In this document: positions 20,175-29,906 of the stretch, one piece after another
Layout of the letters: the number at the start of each line of letters is the position of its first letter
Position numbering within the stretch: the first letter of the stretch is position 1
Origin: Emiliania huxleyi CCMP1516
Taxonomy: Eukaryota > Haptophyta > Isochrysidales > Noelaerhabdaceae
Direction of reading: 5' to 3'
NCBI RefSeq assembly: GCF_000372725.1
Contig: NW_005200689.1
Location: 26,452-90,451, forward strand
Length of the DNA stretch: 64,000 bases
Translations under genes and position numbers: made by a program
The notes under the pieces: generated by a model
The model's input: only the letters and a program-made list of their open reading frames with translations
What the model was told of the DNA's origin: nothing
Database searches by the model: none

Positions 20175-21605
20175 CTACGCTTCGTAGCCGCTGAGAAATG
20201 CAGAGTTGCCGCCGAGGGAGACCAAGCCCGGTGGCAATCCGAAGCATCGTGATCGAACGGTGCAGAGCCACTCAAAGTACTCCGTGCGCTCATCAAGAAG
20301 CAGGTATCTATGGCTAGCCCAAGACGAAGCTGAGTAGTAGTATCGGGTAGCGTTTGAAATCAGCTGAACTTGATTTCCTTCCAGCGCCCAATGCCGCACT
20401 GAAAGGTGTGTTCCGACAAGCCGCAATGGGGCGACATGACCTGGTTTGAGCTCCCAATTTCGCAGCGAAAGGTGTGCATCGAGATTCAGCAACGGGTTAA
20501 GTCCTTCAGGCCAACGCCAATCGCAATCGTTTCGCAGTTGGGGCGAAGTTCGGTCTTCCTCTCCGTCATCGATCGGCGGCGAGAGGCGGCGAGTGGTGAC
20601 GCGAATTTCAACCGAAATCGCGCCACCCTTTGTGCACTTTGAGCAAGAGTCACTCCTCGTCTCTCGCAATGATGTTGTTGTGACGGTTGAATTTTTGCCG
20701 ATTTCTGTAAGCGTCCATTTTTGAACAGGTTTGGAAACCACCGAGGGGTACGATTCCACATAATTCATCCGACGGAAACGTGGCGATGGCACCTGATTCG
20801 GGGAGCAGTGGGGGGGGGGGGTGAGGATTTGGTTCTGAAGAAGGTGGGGGAGTACAGAGGGGGATGGGGTAGAGTCACCGTTTGAGCGAACCAACGACGG
20901 CTGTGGCGCCGACGGCGGCACCCTTGTACGAGGCTGTGAGGGGAGCGGCGGCGAGAGGGGGGGCGGCGGCGACGCAGGCGAGCCGCACGCGCGCGCGACT
21001 GAGGGAAGCGCGGGCGGCGGGAAAAAGGAGAACGGCGGCGGCGGCGAGGCGCAAAACGGGGGCGGCGGAAGTGGGGGCGACGGCGGCGGCGGAGTGAACC
21101 TACGGCGGCGCGCGCACGGACGGCGACGAAATCGACGGCGGGAAGGGGCAGGGCTGCATGGCGGCGGCGGGCGCGCGCTCATATGTCTTGCTTTTGTCCA
21201 CCTCCTTCCTCGGTGACCTGCGTGCGCGGGAACGGCAGGGGTCATGTCGCGCGCACCGGGCGGCGCCGTGCTCGCAGCAGCCGGGATGCATCGCGGCAGA
21301 GAATGGTGGAGAGCTCTACCCGCGCACCTGCCCAGCGAGGAGCTCGACGCCGCTCCTGGCAGGCGAGGCAGGGATCTCGGCGACGTTGGAGAGCGGGCGC
21401 ACGATCGATGAGCTGAGACGCAGCGCGCCGCGTACATGCCGCCGCTGCCGCCGCTGCCGATGGCGCCGGCCGCCGCTGCTCGGCGACACGCTTCGCGACC
21501 CCTGTCAGCGGCGCGGGCATGCGCGTTTGTGTGTGACGGAGGCGGTGCGGAGTTTCTCTCTCCTCCTCCTCCCCCTCCCGGCTCGCATGCCCATGGGTCG
21601 TGCAT
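20175..21605 (-). CDS. Unknown ORF; C-terminal 200 residues look coding
   Basis: The frame is open for 476 codons. Its first two thirds are Pro/Arg low complexity and may not be translated. From MNYVESYPSVVSKPVQKWTL (about 20765) the composition becomes ordinary. An internal pseudo-repeat follows (HLSLRNWELKPGHV and HLSVRHWALEGNQV) and the frame ends SAFLSGYEA. GC drops in the same interval compared with flanking sequence. No family is recognised. A captured or viral-like fragment is possible but unsupported. Confidence 0.4.
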   Translation of the reverse strand: MHDPWACEPGGGGGGERNSAPPPSHTNAHARAADRGREACRRAAAAGAIGSGGSGGMYAARCVSAHRSCARSPTSPRSLPRLPGAASSSSLGRCAGRALHHSLPRCIPAAASTAPPGARDMTPAVPAHAGHRGRRWTKARHMSARPPPPCSPAPSRRRFRRRPCARRRRFTPPPPSPPLPPPPFCASPPPPFSFFPPPALPSVARACGSPASPPPPLSPPLPSQPRTRVPPSAPQPSLVRSNGDSTPSPSVLPHLLQNQILTPPPHCSPNQVPSPRFRRMNYVESYPSVVSKPVQKWTLTEIGKNSTVTTTSLRETRSDSCSKCTKGGAISVEIRVTTRRLSPPIDDGEEDRTSPQLRNDCDWRWPEGLNPLLNLDAHLSLRNWELKPGHVAPLRLVGTHLSVRHWALEGNQVQLISNATRYYYSASSWASHRYLLLDERTEYFEWLCTVRSRCFGLPPGLVSLGGNSAFLSGYEA

Positions 21606-22041
21606 GACGCGTATCTGAGCAACTGAGCCTCAAGCTCAACCCCACACCCCCCCTTGCCCCCTGCAGCTGCACCACCCACCCCCACCACCACTGACTGGTT
21701 CGAGTGTGTAAGTGTCGTGCGCGTAGGCATTTTTATTAGGAGGTCACATTAACTACCAATTACGGAGCTGATACAAGATACATCGATCATCGTCGCACAC
21801 GACACTCGACAGCATGCCCATGCGTGCATTTCGGTTGCCGCAGCATCCTGCATCGCGCGTCATGTAGGACTCTATAACGGTAGACACTGGGCACAAGGGC
21901 CTTCGTACTGAACACTCGGAGCTCTACTAGACAGAGTGAGGAGGAGGGGAGGGGGCGCTAGAGGGAGAGGGCAGTGCGCCGGACGAGGGCGAAGCCGAGC
22001 GGCAGTGGGTCCAGGGCGCTATCGGGCGCACCCCGCTGCTA
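21606..22041. other. Intergenic
   Basis: No gene seen. AT-richer from about 21730 to 21900, probably flanking or UTR sequence of the UBA gene on the minus strand. Confidence 0.35.
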
Positions 22042-22344
22042 CTAGAAACGACTGTGTGTCGTGGCAGCGCGGTCGGCCAGCAGTGCCGCCGCGGCAGCAA
22101 TGTCGTTCCCCGAGCGGTAGAGCGCCTCGCTCGCGTCAGCGAGCGCAAACCCCATCTCGACGAGGGCCGACTCGGCCGCCGGGTTGGTTGGTGGTTCCTG
22201 CGACTGCGCGTATTGCGACAGCCACTGCCCCTGCGGCGGCCGCGGCCGCGGCTGCTGCCGCTTAGCGGTGGGGGGGGGCAGTGGTGGCTGCTCAACGAGC
22301 CGCTGCTGATGCGGAGGCGACGAGGCGACGAGGCGAAGGAGCAT
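22042..22344 (-). CDS. UBA-domain protein, C-terminal exon
   Basis: UBA domains are three-helix modules that bind ubiquitin. The end of this frame, SALVEMGFALADASEALYRS then GNDIAAAAALLADRAA, has the MGF loop and the LL of helix 3 in the right places, and ends THSRF-stop. It is preceded by a Pro/Gln-rich linker (LPPPTAKRQQPRPRPPQGQ). MLLRLVASS at 22344 is a possible start, but the region upstream is a duplication plus microsatellite, so earlier exons may lie outside or be disrupted. Confidence 0.7.
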   Translation of the reverse strand: MLLRLVASSPPHQQRLVEQPPLPPPTAKRQQPRPRPPQGQWLSQYAQSQEPPTNPAAESALVEMGFALADASEALYRSGNDIAAAAALLADRAATTHSRF

Positions 22345-22363
22345 GGACGCTGTGTTGGTGGCC

Positions 22364-22514
22364 AGGCGTCTTATTGGCCGAGCGTGATAAAGCGAGCGCC
22401 CACATCCACAGCCCCCGATCCCCCTCAAACGTCTTATCAGGCGTCTTATTGGCCGAGCGTGATAAAGCGAGCGCCTACATCCACAGCCCCCGATCCCCCT
22501 CAAACGTCTTATCA
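22364..22514. repeat. Tandem 75-bp duplication
   Basis: Two near-identical units (22364-22438 and 22439-22514) begin AGGCGTCTTATTGGCCGAGC and end CAAACGTCTTATC. They differ by a C/T near the middle. Each boundary is a CAG|GCG or CAG|GTG, the same context seen at the duplicated introns. Confidence 0.85.
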
Positions 22515-22515
22515 G

Positions 22516-22728
<213 letters not shown>

Positions 22729-22980
22729 AGAGATTCCTCAGATTCCAATGAAAAATGCTTAGAACGCGTTAAGGTTCCCCGGGCCACTTTCGGGGGGCAA
22801 ACCCTGCCCGGCCCCTAGAACCCCAGGTAAGGCCCAGGTGTGGCCTAGGGCATCAGATGAGAAGGGACCAAGAGGAGTCCAGTCTGAGCCATAGAGCCAA
22901 TGTCTTCGCCCTCGAGGGTCGCGTTCAAATGCCCGGAACGCATTTTGCTGATTGGAGCGCGTGCGACTTGTTTTCTTTAT

Positions 22981-23094
22981 TGCAGTGAGAGAGGCTTGCA
23001 CTTGAGCACTTGAGCACTTGAGCACTTGATAGGGTCGATTCCGCATGGTACGGGACCCCTCGATCGTCTCGCCCTCCCTCACTGTGTGTTCATT
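22981..23094 (-). repeat. SINE-like dispersed repeat, copy 1
   Basis: On the minus strand GAGGGAGGGCGAGACGATCG, then GGGTCCCGTACCATGCGGAA and TCGACCCTATCAAGTGCTC, ending in CAAGTGCT repeats. It matches 46583-46672 closely. A short unit with a repetitive tail is SINE-like. The GGAATCGACCC stretch is only weakly like a pol III B box. Confidence 0.6.
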
Positions 23095-23529
23095 GGGGGG
23101 GAGGGCCCAACTTGAGAATCGTGCTTTTTTGGTTCGCCGGCATCGAGCGAGCAACGTGATCGACCGAGCGGCTTGCTGTGCGGACGGCTATTTGTGGCTC
23201 TCGTCGAGAGCGTTTTGCGGCCCGGCGCGGGTGGGAGAGCATGTGTCGTCTGACGTGTCACTGTGTACGTCATGTCAGTCTTGATAACAAGTACGGTCGA
23301 TCCGTCAAAGCGATACACTCGTCACGATCACGCTGGAGGGATGGCACGGAGCTCTGTGCCGGCACGCAGGAGAGCCGACGGCAAGAAGAGCTCGATGCAT
23401 GGGGGTCGTGGGCGACGCCCGTCCGCAGCTGACACGTCGTGGTGACGATGATGGCGAGGAGCATCACGGTGGAGAGGATCCCGGCGCTGCTTGGGCTCGC
23501 TCGAGTTTCCGGTCTAGGCATGTCTTTTT

Positions 23530-24288
23530 TTGTTGTATCAGGGCTTGGAGGTGGAGGCGTCCGCGACAAGAATTCTCGAGGGGTCTTCAAGATCTTGCAG
23601 AGGCATGTGCCGCTGGCTGACGGCGCCCTTGGCCATAGCAATCGCCGCGCCACAGGCTGGGTGCCGCGGCCGGATCGTGTCCGGCCGCTGCGCGCTGCAC
23701 AGGCCGTACTCGTGGGAGGACCTGAAGGCGCACGCGGCCAATCAGTCGGCGCGCTACGCCGCGGGCGAGTACCCGGGCCGGTCACCAAACGGCAACGCCA
23801 TGTACGATCGGTACAAACGTTGGTGTATTGAGCACGGCCGGATCTCGAACGCGGACTACGTCGTACGGTACGTCCGATGGCACGGCGGCAGCGCGCTCGA
23901 GCCGTCGCTGGCACCATATCTGCTCGACGACGGGATCGAGCACTGGATTCTGTGGCATCATCCGAATAAAACGCCAGGCGACACCGAGCTGGACCCAGCG
24001 TCGGAGGCTGCGGTCGCGAGGGCGCTCGTTGCGCGTGAGATCAAAGGCGAGGCGTCGCCATCCGATGTGCCACTCGTTTGCTTCCAAAACGTGCCGCCGC
24101 TTCGCTCCATCCCGACGATCGCGCACTCGCACGTGTTTCTGCGCGTGGGCAGCATGCTGCCCGAAGCGAGACGAGCCGTCGGCGCGATGCGAGGCGCGTG
24201 GCGCCAGCGGTCGCCGTGGCTGAGGGCGGCGGGACGCGGGAGGTACAGGCGGCGAGACGACGCGATGGGGGTTGAGAGCCGCGGGTAG
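23530..24288 (+). CDS. DUF3605-like protein
   Basis: Single exon. The conserved core is YSWEDLKAHAAN, MYDRYKRWCIEHGRISNADY, then DDGIEHWILWHHPNKTPGDT and VCFQNVPPLRSIPTIAHSHV. The last block matches the DUF3605 pattern, where an Asn-Pro/Val-Pro, Ser-(I/V)-Pro and a His-x-His-Val end the domain. The family is known mainly from fungi and large DNA viruses, and its function is not established. The long start at 23530 is uncertain; MCRWLTAPLAIAIAAPQAG near 23605 would give a hydrophobic N-terminus like a signal anchor. A frame starting at 23439 overlaps the N-terminus and may be the real first exon. Confidence 0.7.
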   Translation: MLYQGLEVEASATRILEGSSRSCRGMCRWLTAPLAIAIAAPQAGCRGRIVSGRCALHRPYSWEDLKAHAANQSARYAAGEYPGRSPNGNAMYDRYKRWCIEHGRISNADYVVRYVRWHGGSALEPSLAPYLLDDGIEHWILWHHPNKTPGDTELDPASEAAVARALVAREIKGEASPSDVPLVCFQNVPPLRSIPTIAHSHVFLRVGSMLPEARRAVGAMRGAWRQRSPWLRAAGRGRYRRRDDAMGVESRG

Positions 24289-24464
24289 CGGGGTACCGTG
24301 CAAGCATTGATGCATACCGGCTATGGAACTCTTATCACTGTCGTGTACTCTGCTTCTCTCCACTGCGACTTGGCACTTGGACTTCACTCTTCAGACTTTG
24401 TAGGCCCAACTTGTACTCTCTGTGTACAGTGATCAGTGTAGCCTGTAGCGCTAGCGGTCTATGT

Positions 24465-24590
24465 AGGGCCGTAGCCCGCGCCGTAACCCGATACCCGAGC
24501 ATCCGGCCCGCTGGGTGCGCGCTTCTTAGCTCCCCGGCCCTGGGTGTGAGGTTGCCAGCTGCACTCCAAGTGCTCCAAGTGCATCTAGGT
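24465..24590 (+). repeat. LINE-like 3' end copy
   Basis: CCGTAACCCGATACCCGAGC through CTTCTTAGCTCCCCGGCCCT and TGCACTCCAAGTGCTCCAAG, the same 3' end as at 19130-19240 and 45420-45525. Confidence 0.7.
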
Positions 24591-24732
24591 TTCTATAACT
24601 AGTCTGGCCATTCGTGTCGATTGTGGATTGAAGATGGCAGATGGGATAAAAGTACTGACAAAAGGATGGGGGAGGGGGGGATCGGAAGGCCGCACAAACC
24701 GGATTGGTAGAGAATAGAACGTGACGTCGTCG

Positions 24733-25578
24733 TCACTCCAGCGCGCGCTGCCGCTTCGGCTTCTGCCACCCTGAGCCCGCCTTTCCGTCGCCCCTGCTCT
24801 CCTCCTCCCCCGCCTCGGGCTCGGCCGCCGGAGCGCCGCCCGTTACCTCGGCCGCGTAGTACTTTTGCTTGCGCTCGTCGAAGCACTGGACAAAGCGCAC
24901 CGGGGCGCCGTCCGGCAGCCGAACGCCGTCCAAGATGTCGTTTGTGTGGCAAAAGAGGTCGGACCCCTCGCCCCCGCGCGGCACGATGAAGCCGAACCCC
25001 TTCTGCGGGTTCCAGCGTTTCGCGGTGCCGCTGTGGAGCATCGGCAGCCCGGTGTGCGCCTGCTGCTTGACGCGCTCGAGCTCTTCGAGCTTGGCCACCG
25101 CCTGCCGAAGCGCGGCATCCGCCTCCTCGCACAGCTTCGCCTGCGCTTCCACCGCCTCTGCCGCCTCGTCGGCCGCCCTGCGCGCAGCCATCTTGGCGTC
25201 CTTCGCCCTCCGCGACTCGGCCTCGTCCCACTCTGACGCCGCCTTGGCAGCGGCGGTGGCCACTGCGGAGGCGATTGCCAGGTCGCGCTCCTGCACTGGC
25301 GGGCGGAGTGGGACCCCGAGCGCTGCACCACCCCCGATCATCGCAGGGGCAAAGGGGCGCTGGAACCCGGGTCTGAGCGGTGGAGCGCCGGGCGGGCCCA
25401 GCGGCGGGCCCAGCGGCGGGCCACTGTGCGGTGGCCGACCCATGGGGTGCCCGCCCGGATGGGGCGCCCATCCGGCCACTGGCGGCGCGGAGCCTGCAGG
25501 CGGCAGCGGCACCGTGTAGCCGGGCGGCGGCGGGTGGCGAACTCGCTGATGTGGCTGGCCAGCCATGGACGGCCGCAT
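24733..25578 (-). CDS. Cold-shock-domain RNA-binding protein
   Basis: Order: a Pro/Gly-rich N-terminus (repeated GPPLGPPLGPPGAPP), an Ala-rich coiled coil (about residues 95-175, KDAKMAARRAADEAAEAVEA), then a cold-shock domain (GTAKRWNPQKGFGFIVPRGG, DLFCHTNDILDG, GAPVRFVQCFDERKQKYYAA). KGFGFI and DLFCH are the RNP1 and RNP2 motifs with their aromatic residues. A basic tail KPKRQRALE ends the protein. The start is MRPSMAGQPHQ at 25578 or the next Met at 25566. The frame stays open to 25785, so an upstream exon is possible. It is head-to-head with the REEP gene (about 260 bp apart). Confidence 0.85.
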   Translation of the reverse strand: MRPSMAGQPHQRVRHPPPPGYTVPLPPAGSAPPVAGWAPHPGGHPMGRPPHSGPPLGPPLGPPGAPPLRPGFQRPFAPAMIGGGAALGVPLRPPVQERDLAIASAVATAAAKAASEWDEAESRRAKDAKMAARRAADEAAEAVEAQAKLCEEADAALRQAVAKLEELERVKQQAHTGLPMLHSGTAKRWNPQKGFGFIVPRGGEGSDLFCHTNDILDGVRLPDGAPVRFVQCFDERKQKYYAAEVTGGAPAAEPEAGEEESRGDGKAGSGWQKPKRQRALE

Positions 25579-25840
25579 GGGTGGTGGGCCGCTGGCGCTG
25601 CAGCTGGCGCTACTGCAGTCTGAGGTTGCGCTGGCGTGAGGCGCGTTAAAATGCACTTTCTTTCTTTTATTTAACCCGGGGGACCAGTGGAGCGACAGCT
25701 TCCCACCTTGGCCTCGACAGAACGGCCTGGAATCGGACTTTGGCGCAGCGTTTCTTCTCGTGGCTGGATCCGTTGATCCGTTCATCGCAGTCGGGCCGCA
25801 CTAGAGGACGGACGAGCGGCAACCAAAGAGCAGAGCAGCG

Positions 25841-26622
25841 ATGATTCCGGGCGTAATCATGGATCTCGCGACGCACATCCTGCTCCTGCTGTGCGGGTAC
25901 TTGTCCTTCAAGGCGCTCCGCCTCGCGCCCACATTCTTAGCCTCACGGCACAACAACATTTACGATTGCATCCCTTCGCATTCAACGCTGCGGGGACACC
26001 CCGCAGTGTGACAAGCCCTTGCGCGTCACGGTAGGCGCTCGAGTCGGAAGCGACTGAGGATGACACCAAGTGGCTGACCTTCTGGTTCGTGTACTCGATC
26101 TTCTCCCTGGTGGAGTCGGTGAGCTGCTGTTTGGAGTTTGCGGGTTGCGCCGCCATCCCCCGACTGCCATCATCCCTGCCTCTCTGCCGGCACAGATTTG
26201 CTCCTACGTCTCCTTCATCATCCCCTTCTACGGCGAGATCATGTTTGGCGTTCTAGTCTTCCTTGCCTTCTGCGGCGGTGCCCCAGTACCGCCCTCCTCC
26301 TTCCTCGCCTCATTCCACATCCATCAGTGGCTCCTTGTGTGCCAACTGCCTGCACACGCTTCGTGCAGGCGCCAAGATGGCCTACTCCATGCTGCTGCGT
26401 CCGCTGCTGCTCAAGTACGGCAAAGGTGGCCCTCCCCTGCCGGGTGCTGACGGTGGCGAGGGCGGACGGGGCCGCGAGGGGTGGCGAGGCCGCCTCTGAG
26501 CCGTCATCGCCGCCGCTCTCACCTTCCGCTTCCCGCGCCACCCTGCCGCCTCAGAAATCGACAACAGGCTGAGCCGTGTTCCGGGCATGGACATTGACCC
26601 CATCGACGACATCAAGGCGTGA
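25841..26622 (+). CDS. REEP/HVA22/YOP1 ER-shaping protein
   Basis: This family (TB2/DP1/HVA22) inserts hairpins in the ER membrane and bends it. Five exons: 25841-25912, 26035-26118, 26196-26277, 26369-26425, 26555-26622. They give LATHILLLLCGYLSFK, then ALESEATEDDTKWLTFWFVY, SIFSLVES, ICSYVSFIIPFYGEIMFGVL, GAKMAYSMLLRPLLLKYGK and a short tail ending IDDIKA-stop. TEDDTKWLTFW is the family signature. Intron 1 is GC-AG (AAG|GCGCTC to GTAG|GCGCTC, with eight bases duplicated at both ends); the others begin GT. Confidence 0.93.
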
Positions 26623-27267
26623 AGAAAGGGTCTAAGTTCCGAGGCGCAAGTGCCTATAGGGATCTGACGGGCACGTCGCGCTGTCCCAACATCTTGAGTG
26701 TGCGTCTCGGCTTCCAACAGCCATGTCTTACACATGTGGTGAGGAACCATCGCCGCCATCAACGCGGTTCAGCTATTCTCTATTGGGAGGGTGTGGGGGC
26801 CCCTATCAGCGGTGCCACCCGCGCGGCGAGCGGGCGCGTCTCTCTCGGCCGCGTGCACCCACGTGTCGGTGCCGACGACACAGACGTTCGTGTGTGGCGG
26901 ACGGGAGCGGCAGGCAGGCAGGGGGGGCGAGTCACACCGTAAAACACAAAGAGACGGAAATCAATGTACTGCAATAAAGTAAAAATTTATCGCACGCAAG
27001 CAGAGACGCGAGATGCCGGGGGGGCGAGGCGCGGAGCAGGGACGCGCAGGGCGAGACGAGCCGAGTGAGGGAGCAGGACGTTGCGGAGATCAGCAGGAGG
27101 ATGTACGAAGAAATTAGGAGCAGCAGGGACCCGAGGCGGGACCATGTGGAAGACGGCTAGTGCTAGCGCCCCCATCGGGAGGACACGACCCCGGCTACTA
27201 GAGCGCCTCGCCGACCACACCCACAAAGAACCCTGCACAAAGATCGCACGGGAGGGGACCTGTTCCT
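26623..27267. other. Intergenic with a minor ORF
   Basis: A minus frame 26987-27277 (MGKKEQVPSRAIFVQGSLWV) starts inside the AT-rich module described at 27268-27312. It is 96 codons long and matches nothing known. Otherwise no gene. Confidence 0.3.
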
Positions 27268-27312
27268 TTTTACCCATCTCCTAGTAGAGGTGTCCGTTTT
27301 TATTTATTAAAT
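27268..27312 (-). promoter_or_regulatory. AT-rich module ending in GAGATGGG
   Basis: On the minus strand AATAAATAAAAACGGACACC, TCTACTAGGAGATGGGTAAA. The same layout occurs at 16812-16862, 60985-61035 and 62170-62215. Each has an AT-rich box, AACGGRCA and a GAGATGGG that supplies an ATG. It could be a promoter/start module or the terminus of an element. Confidence 0.4.
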
Positions 27313-27551
27313 CGCGTTCCTGATCCGGGCGCGCCGCGGCACACCTCCGGGGGGGAGCGGGGAGGGCGGAGACCAGAGAGACGAGCAGTCACCCGCTCAT
27401 ACCCACCGACCCCCGCTCCGCAGTATGCAGTCGAGTAAAGCAGTGTGCCGCGATGGTTGCACCAGGGTTGCACCCCGCACATATGCACAAGCCCCTCGGC
27501 GGCGATCCGGGGGGGTCTCCAGCGCTGTGGACTCTTGTGCCACCCCATGCC

Positions 27552-29679
27552 TCAAGCGCCCACCCGGGCCATGCGGGCGAGGCGGCCCGCTGTGCCGACA
27601 AAGGGGACCGAGAGGCCCGACGGCCGCAGCGCGGGCCTCACCACGCGCGGCGGGCGCCTCTCGGGTCGGCGCAGCGTCGGCGAGGAGGGGGTCGTGTCGA
27701 TGACAAAGGAGGCGCTGTGCCCCCCGCTGCTGAGGGAGTGCACCGAGCCGGTGGCGGAGGCGGAAGCCGGGAGGGGGACGCGGGTGGCGGTCGGCGTGCC
27801 CACCGCGCTCGCCAGGAGCGACTCGCGCGTCTGGTACGGGTACTCGACCGCCAGTGTGAAGAAGTCGCCGCTCTGCTCGAGCCTGCGCAGCGCGGCGGCG
27901 TCCTCCGTGACCACCGCGGCGTCGGCGTGGACCAGGACGATGGAGGCCGCCTGCGTGAAGACGTCAACCGTGCGAGCGAGCTGATCGCCCACGCTGACAA
28001 ACGCCTCGAGCGAGACGAACGAGCGGAGGCTGCGCGCGAGCTCGTAGCCCGGCGCGCTTGCCACCTTGCCCTCCTGCGTGCTCACCACGAGGAACTCCTG
28101 CGCGGCCGCCTGCCACGTCCCGGGGCAAGGCGGCAGCGCGGCGAAGCGCTGCGGCTCAACAAAAGCGTCGAGGAGCGCATCCACCTGCGAGTAGCCGCCC
28201 GTGAGAGCACGCGCCATCGGCAGCCAGTTGCCGTCGCCACCGTGCGGCCGGCAGTTCATCTCGACGAGGCACGGTCCGTCCTTGGTCAGGATGACCTACA
28301 AGGGGGGGAGATCCGGTTCCGGCAAAGGCTCCCCGACGAGGCCACGGGCCGGGCCCTACGCCGAGCGCGCCTCGCCGTGCGTCGCGCCGTACCGGATCTG
28401 CAGCGCGTCCAGCACGGGCAGCACGTATCCGATCAGCCGCTGCGCCACCGCCTCGCTCGGCGGCACCGGAAGCATCCCAAAGTAGACAAAGGCCGCGCCT
28501 GTCGGGGGTGTTGAGGAGGTGGGCTAGGGGCGTGTGAGGGGAGTGCCCACGCAGTGGACGGAGCGCGCGCCGTTGCAAGGCCGCTTGTCGTACTTCCACA
28601 CCGCCGTCACCTTGTGCTCGCCCGCCGAGGTGACGGTGTCGACGACGTACTCGGGGCCGACGAGGAACTCCTGGCACAGCACGGCGCCGCCCTGCGCGCC
28701 GACGCGGCGCTGCGCGCCCATGAGGGTCTCGAAGTGCGCCTGCTCACGGACGGAGGCGTGATGCGACGCTGCGCACGGCTCAGGCGTCTGAGCATGTCGA
28801 GGCCGTGCCTTTGACTCCTCCAGCGAGGCGCACAGCTTGACGCCGTCCGAGCCCGCGCTCTCGACTGGCTTGAGGACGACCTGGGACGGGGGAGACGGCT
28901 GGCGTCAGCGGCACGAGACGGTGCCGAGCGTGCTCTCTGCCCACTGGCGAGGCGTCTAGCTGCTGGCAGCACCACCTTGCCGTTTGCCTCGAGCTCCGAG
29001 GCGACCCAGCCAGCGACCGTCTGCCACTCGGTGCCGAGCGTCTCGCGCACGGCGCGCATGCCGGCTTCGCGTACCGCCTGAGGAGGATTGGGAGGATGGG
29101 CCGCGGGCGACGATGGAGGGGAAGGAGGGTAGGCCAGGCAGGTGTGGCGGGAGGCCTGCTGCTGCGTGTGTTTGTCCCGCCGGTTGCCCAGCTCGGTGCC
29201 GTTGCTTGCCAGCCCGCTCCGCTGCGACAGCCGGTCGGCGAGCTCGACGCCCGTCTGCGAGAGGCGCGCGCGGGATGGGGTGAGAGGTGGTGCCATGCAC
29301 TTCACACTGCTGTGAACAGGTGCCGAACCCATACTGTGACCTCAGAGCATATGCCAGCTTGGTGCGTGGAGGGGCGAGCGGCGGCGGTGGCGTGGCGCAC
29401 CTCTGCGCCGCAAATGACAGCGTCGACCTTGTGCGGCGCCGCGGCCTTGCGGAGCAGCTGTGTCGTCGCCTCGATCGACTCTCCCTCGTCCACCTGGGCA
29501 TGGTATCGGAGACCCTTTGCATGCTCCGGCACCATGTTGCGCAGGTCTTTTGTGACCACGGCCGACCAGACTGCGACCACGGCGTAGCCGCGCTTGGTCG
29601 CCTCCACGGCCACACAGGCTCCGGTCGAGATGGGGTCGACAATAGCGACGCAGCGCTGCTGCTGGGTGCTCGCACGCAT
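27552..29679 (-). CDS. ATP-grasp ligase of unknown substrate
   Basis: ATP-grasp enzymes activate a carboxylate as acyl-phosphate and join it to an amine or thiol. Start MRASTQQQRCVAIVDPISTG at 29679. The order is N-terminal Rossmann-like part (GACVAVEATKRGYAVVAVWS), RRDK region, NGK|VVLKPVESAGSDGVKLC (ATP-binding Lys and Gly-rich loop), AVLCQEFLVGPEYVVDTVTS, and YGATHGEVILTKDGPCLVEM then NCRPHGGDGN (metal-binding Glu and Asn). Introns: SK|AHFETLMG, NG|AAFVYFGM and GE|VILTKDG junctions are GC-AG; NGK|VVLKP is GT-AG. The Ser/Pro-rich C-terminus ends at 27552. It resembles the amino-acid ligase branch (carnosine synthase/BacD-like); the substrate cannot be read from sequence. Confidence 0.82.
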
Positions 29680-29906
29680 TGCAAGGATGCAGAGGGTCTA
29701 CAGGGGTGTAGGCGGGCGGTTTGACGAGATCATTCCCAATGAGGAGGCGCATTTTCTCTCTTTCCAAGTCGGTCGTGGCGACGCGGGCCCAGTACCTCTG
29801 AGGTGACTTGGACCCAGAATTGGCTGGGGCTGCAGAAGCAGACAGAGCAGATTGTGAATGCGCTTGCCTGCGGCGAGGGCGGGGTCGAGTGCACCTGTGC
29901 ACGGAG
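29680..29906 (+). repeat. Dispersed repeat (left part), split by a MITE
   Basis: From about 29790 the sequence GTACCTCTGAGGTGACTTGG, then GGGGCTGCAGAAGCAGACAG, then ATTGTGAATGCGCTTGCCTG, matches 47240-47400 (minus). The match resumes after the MITE at 30570, so the MITE inserted into this older repeat. Confidence 0.65.
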
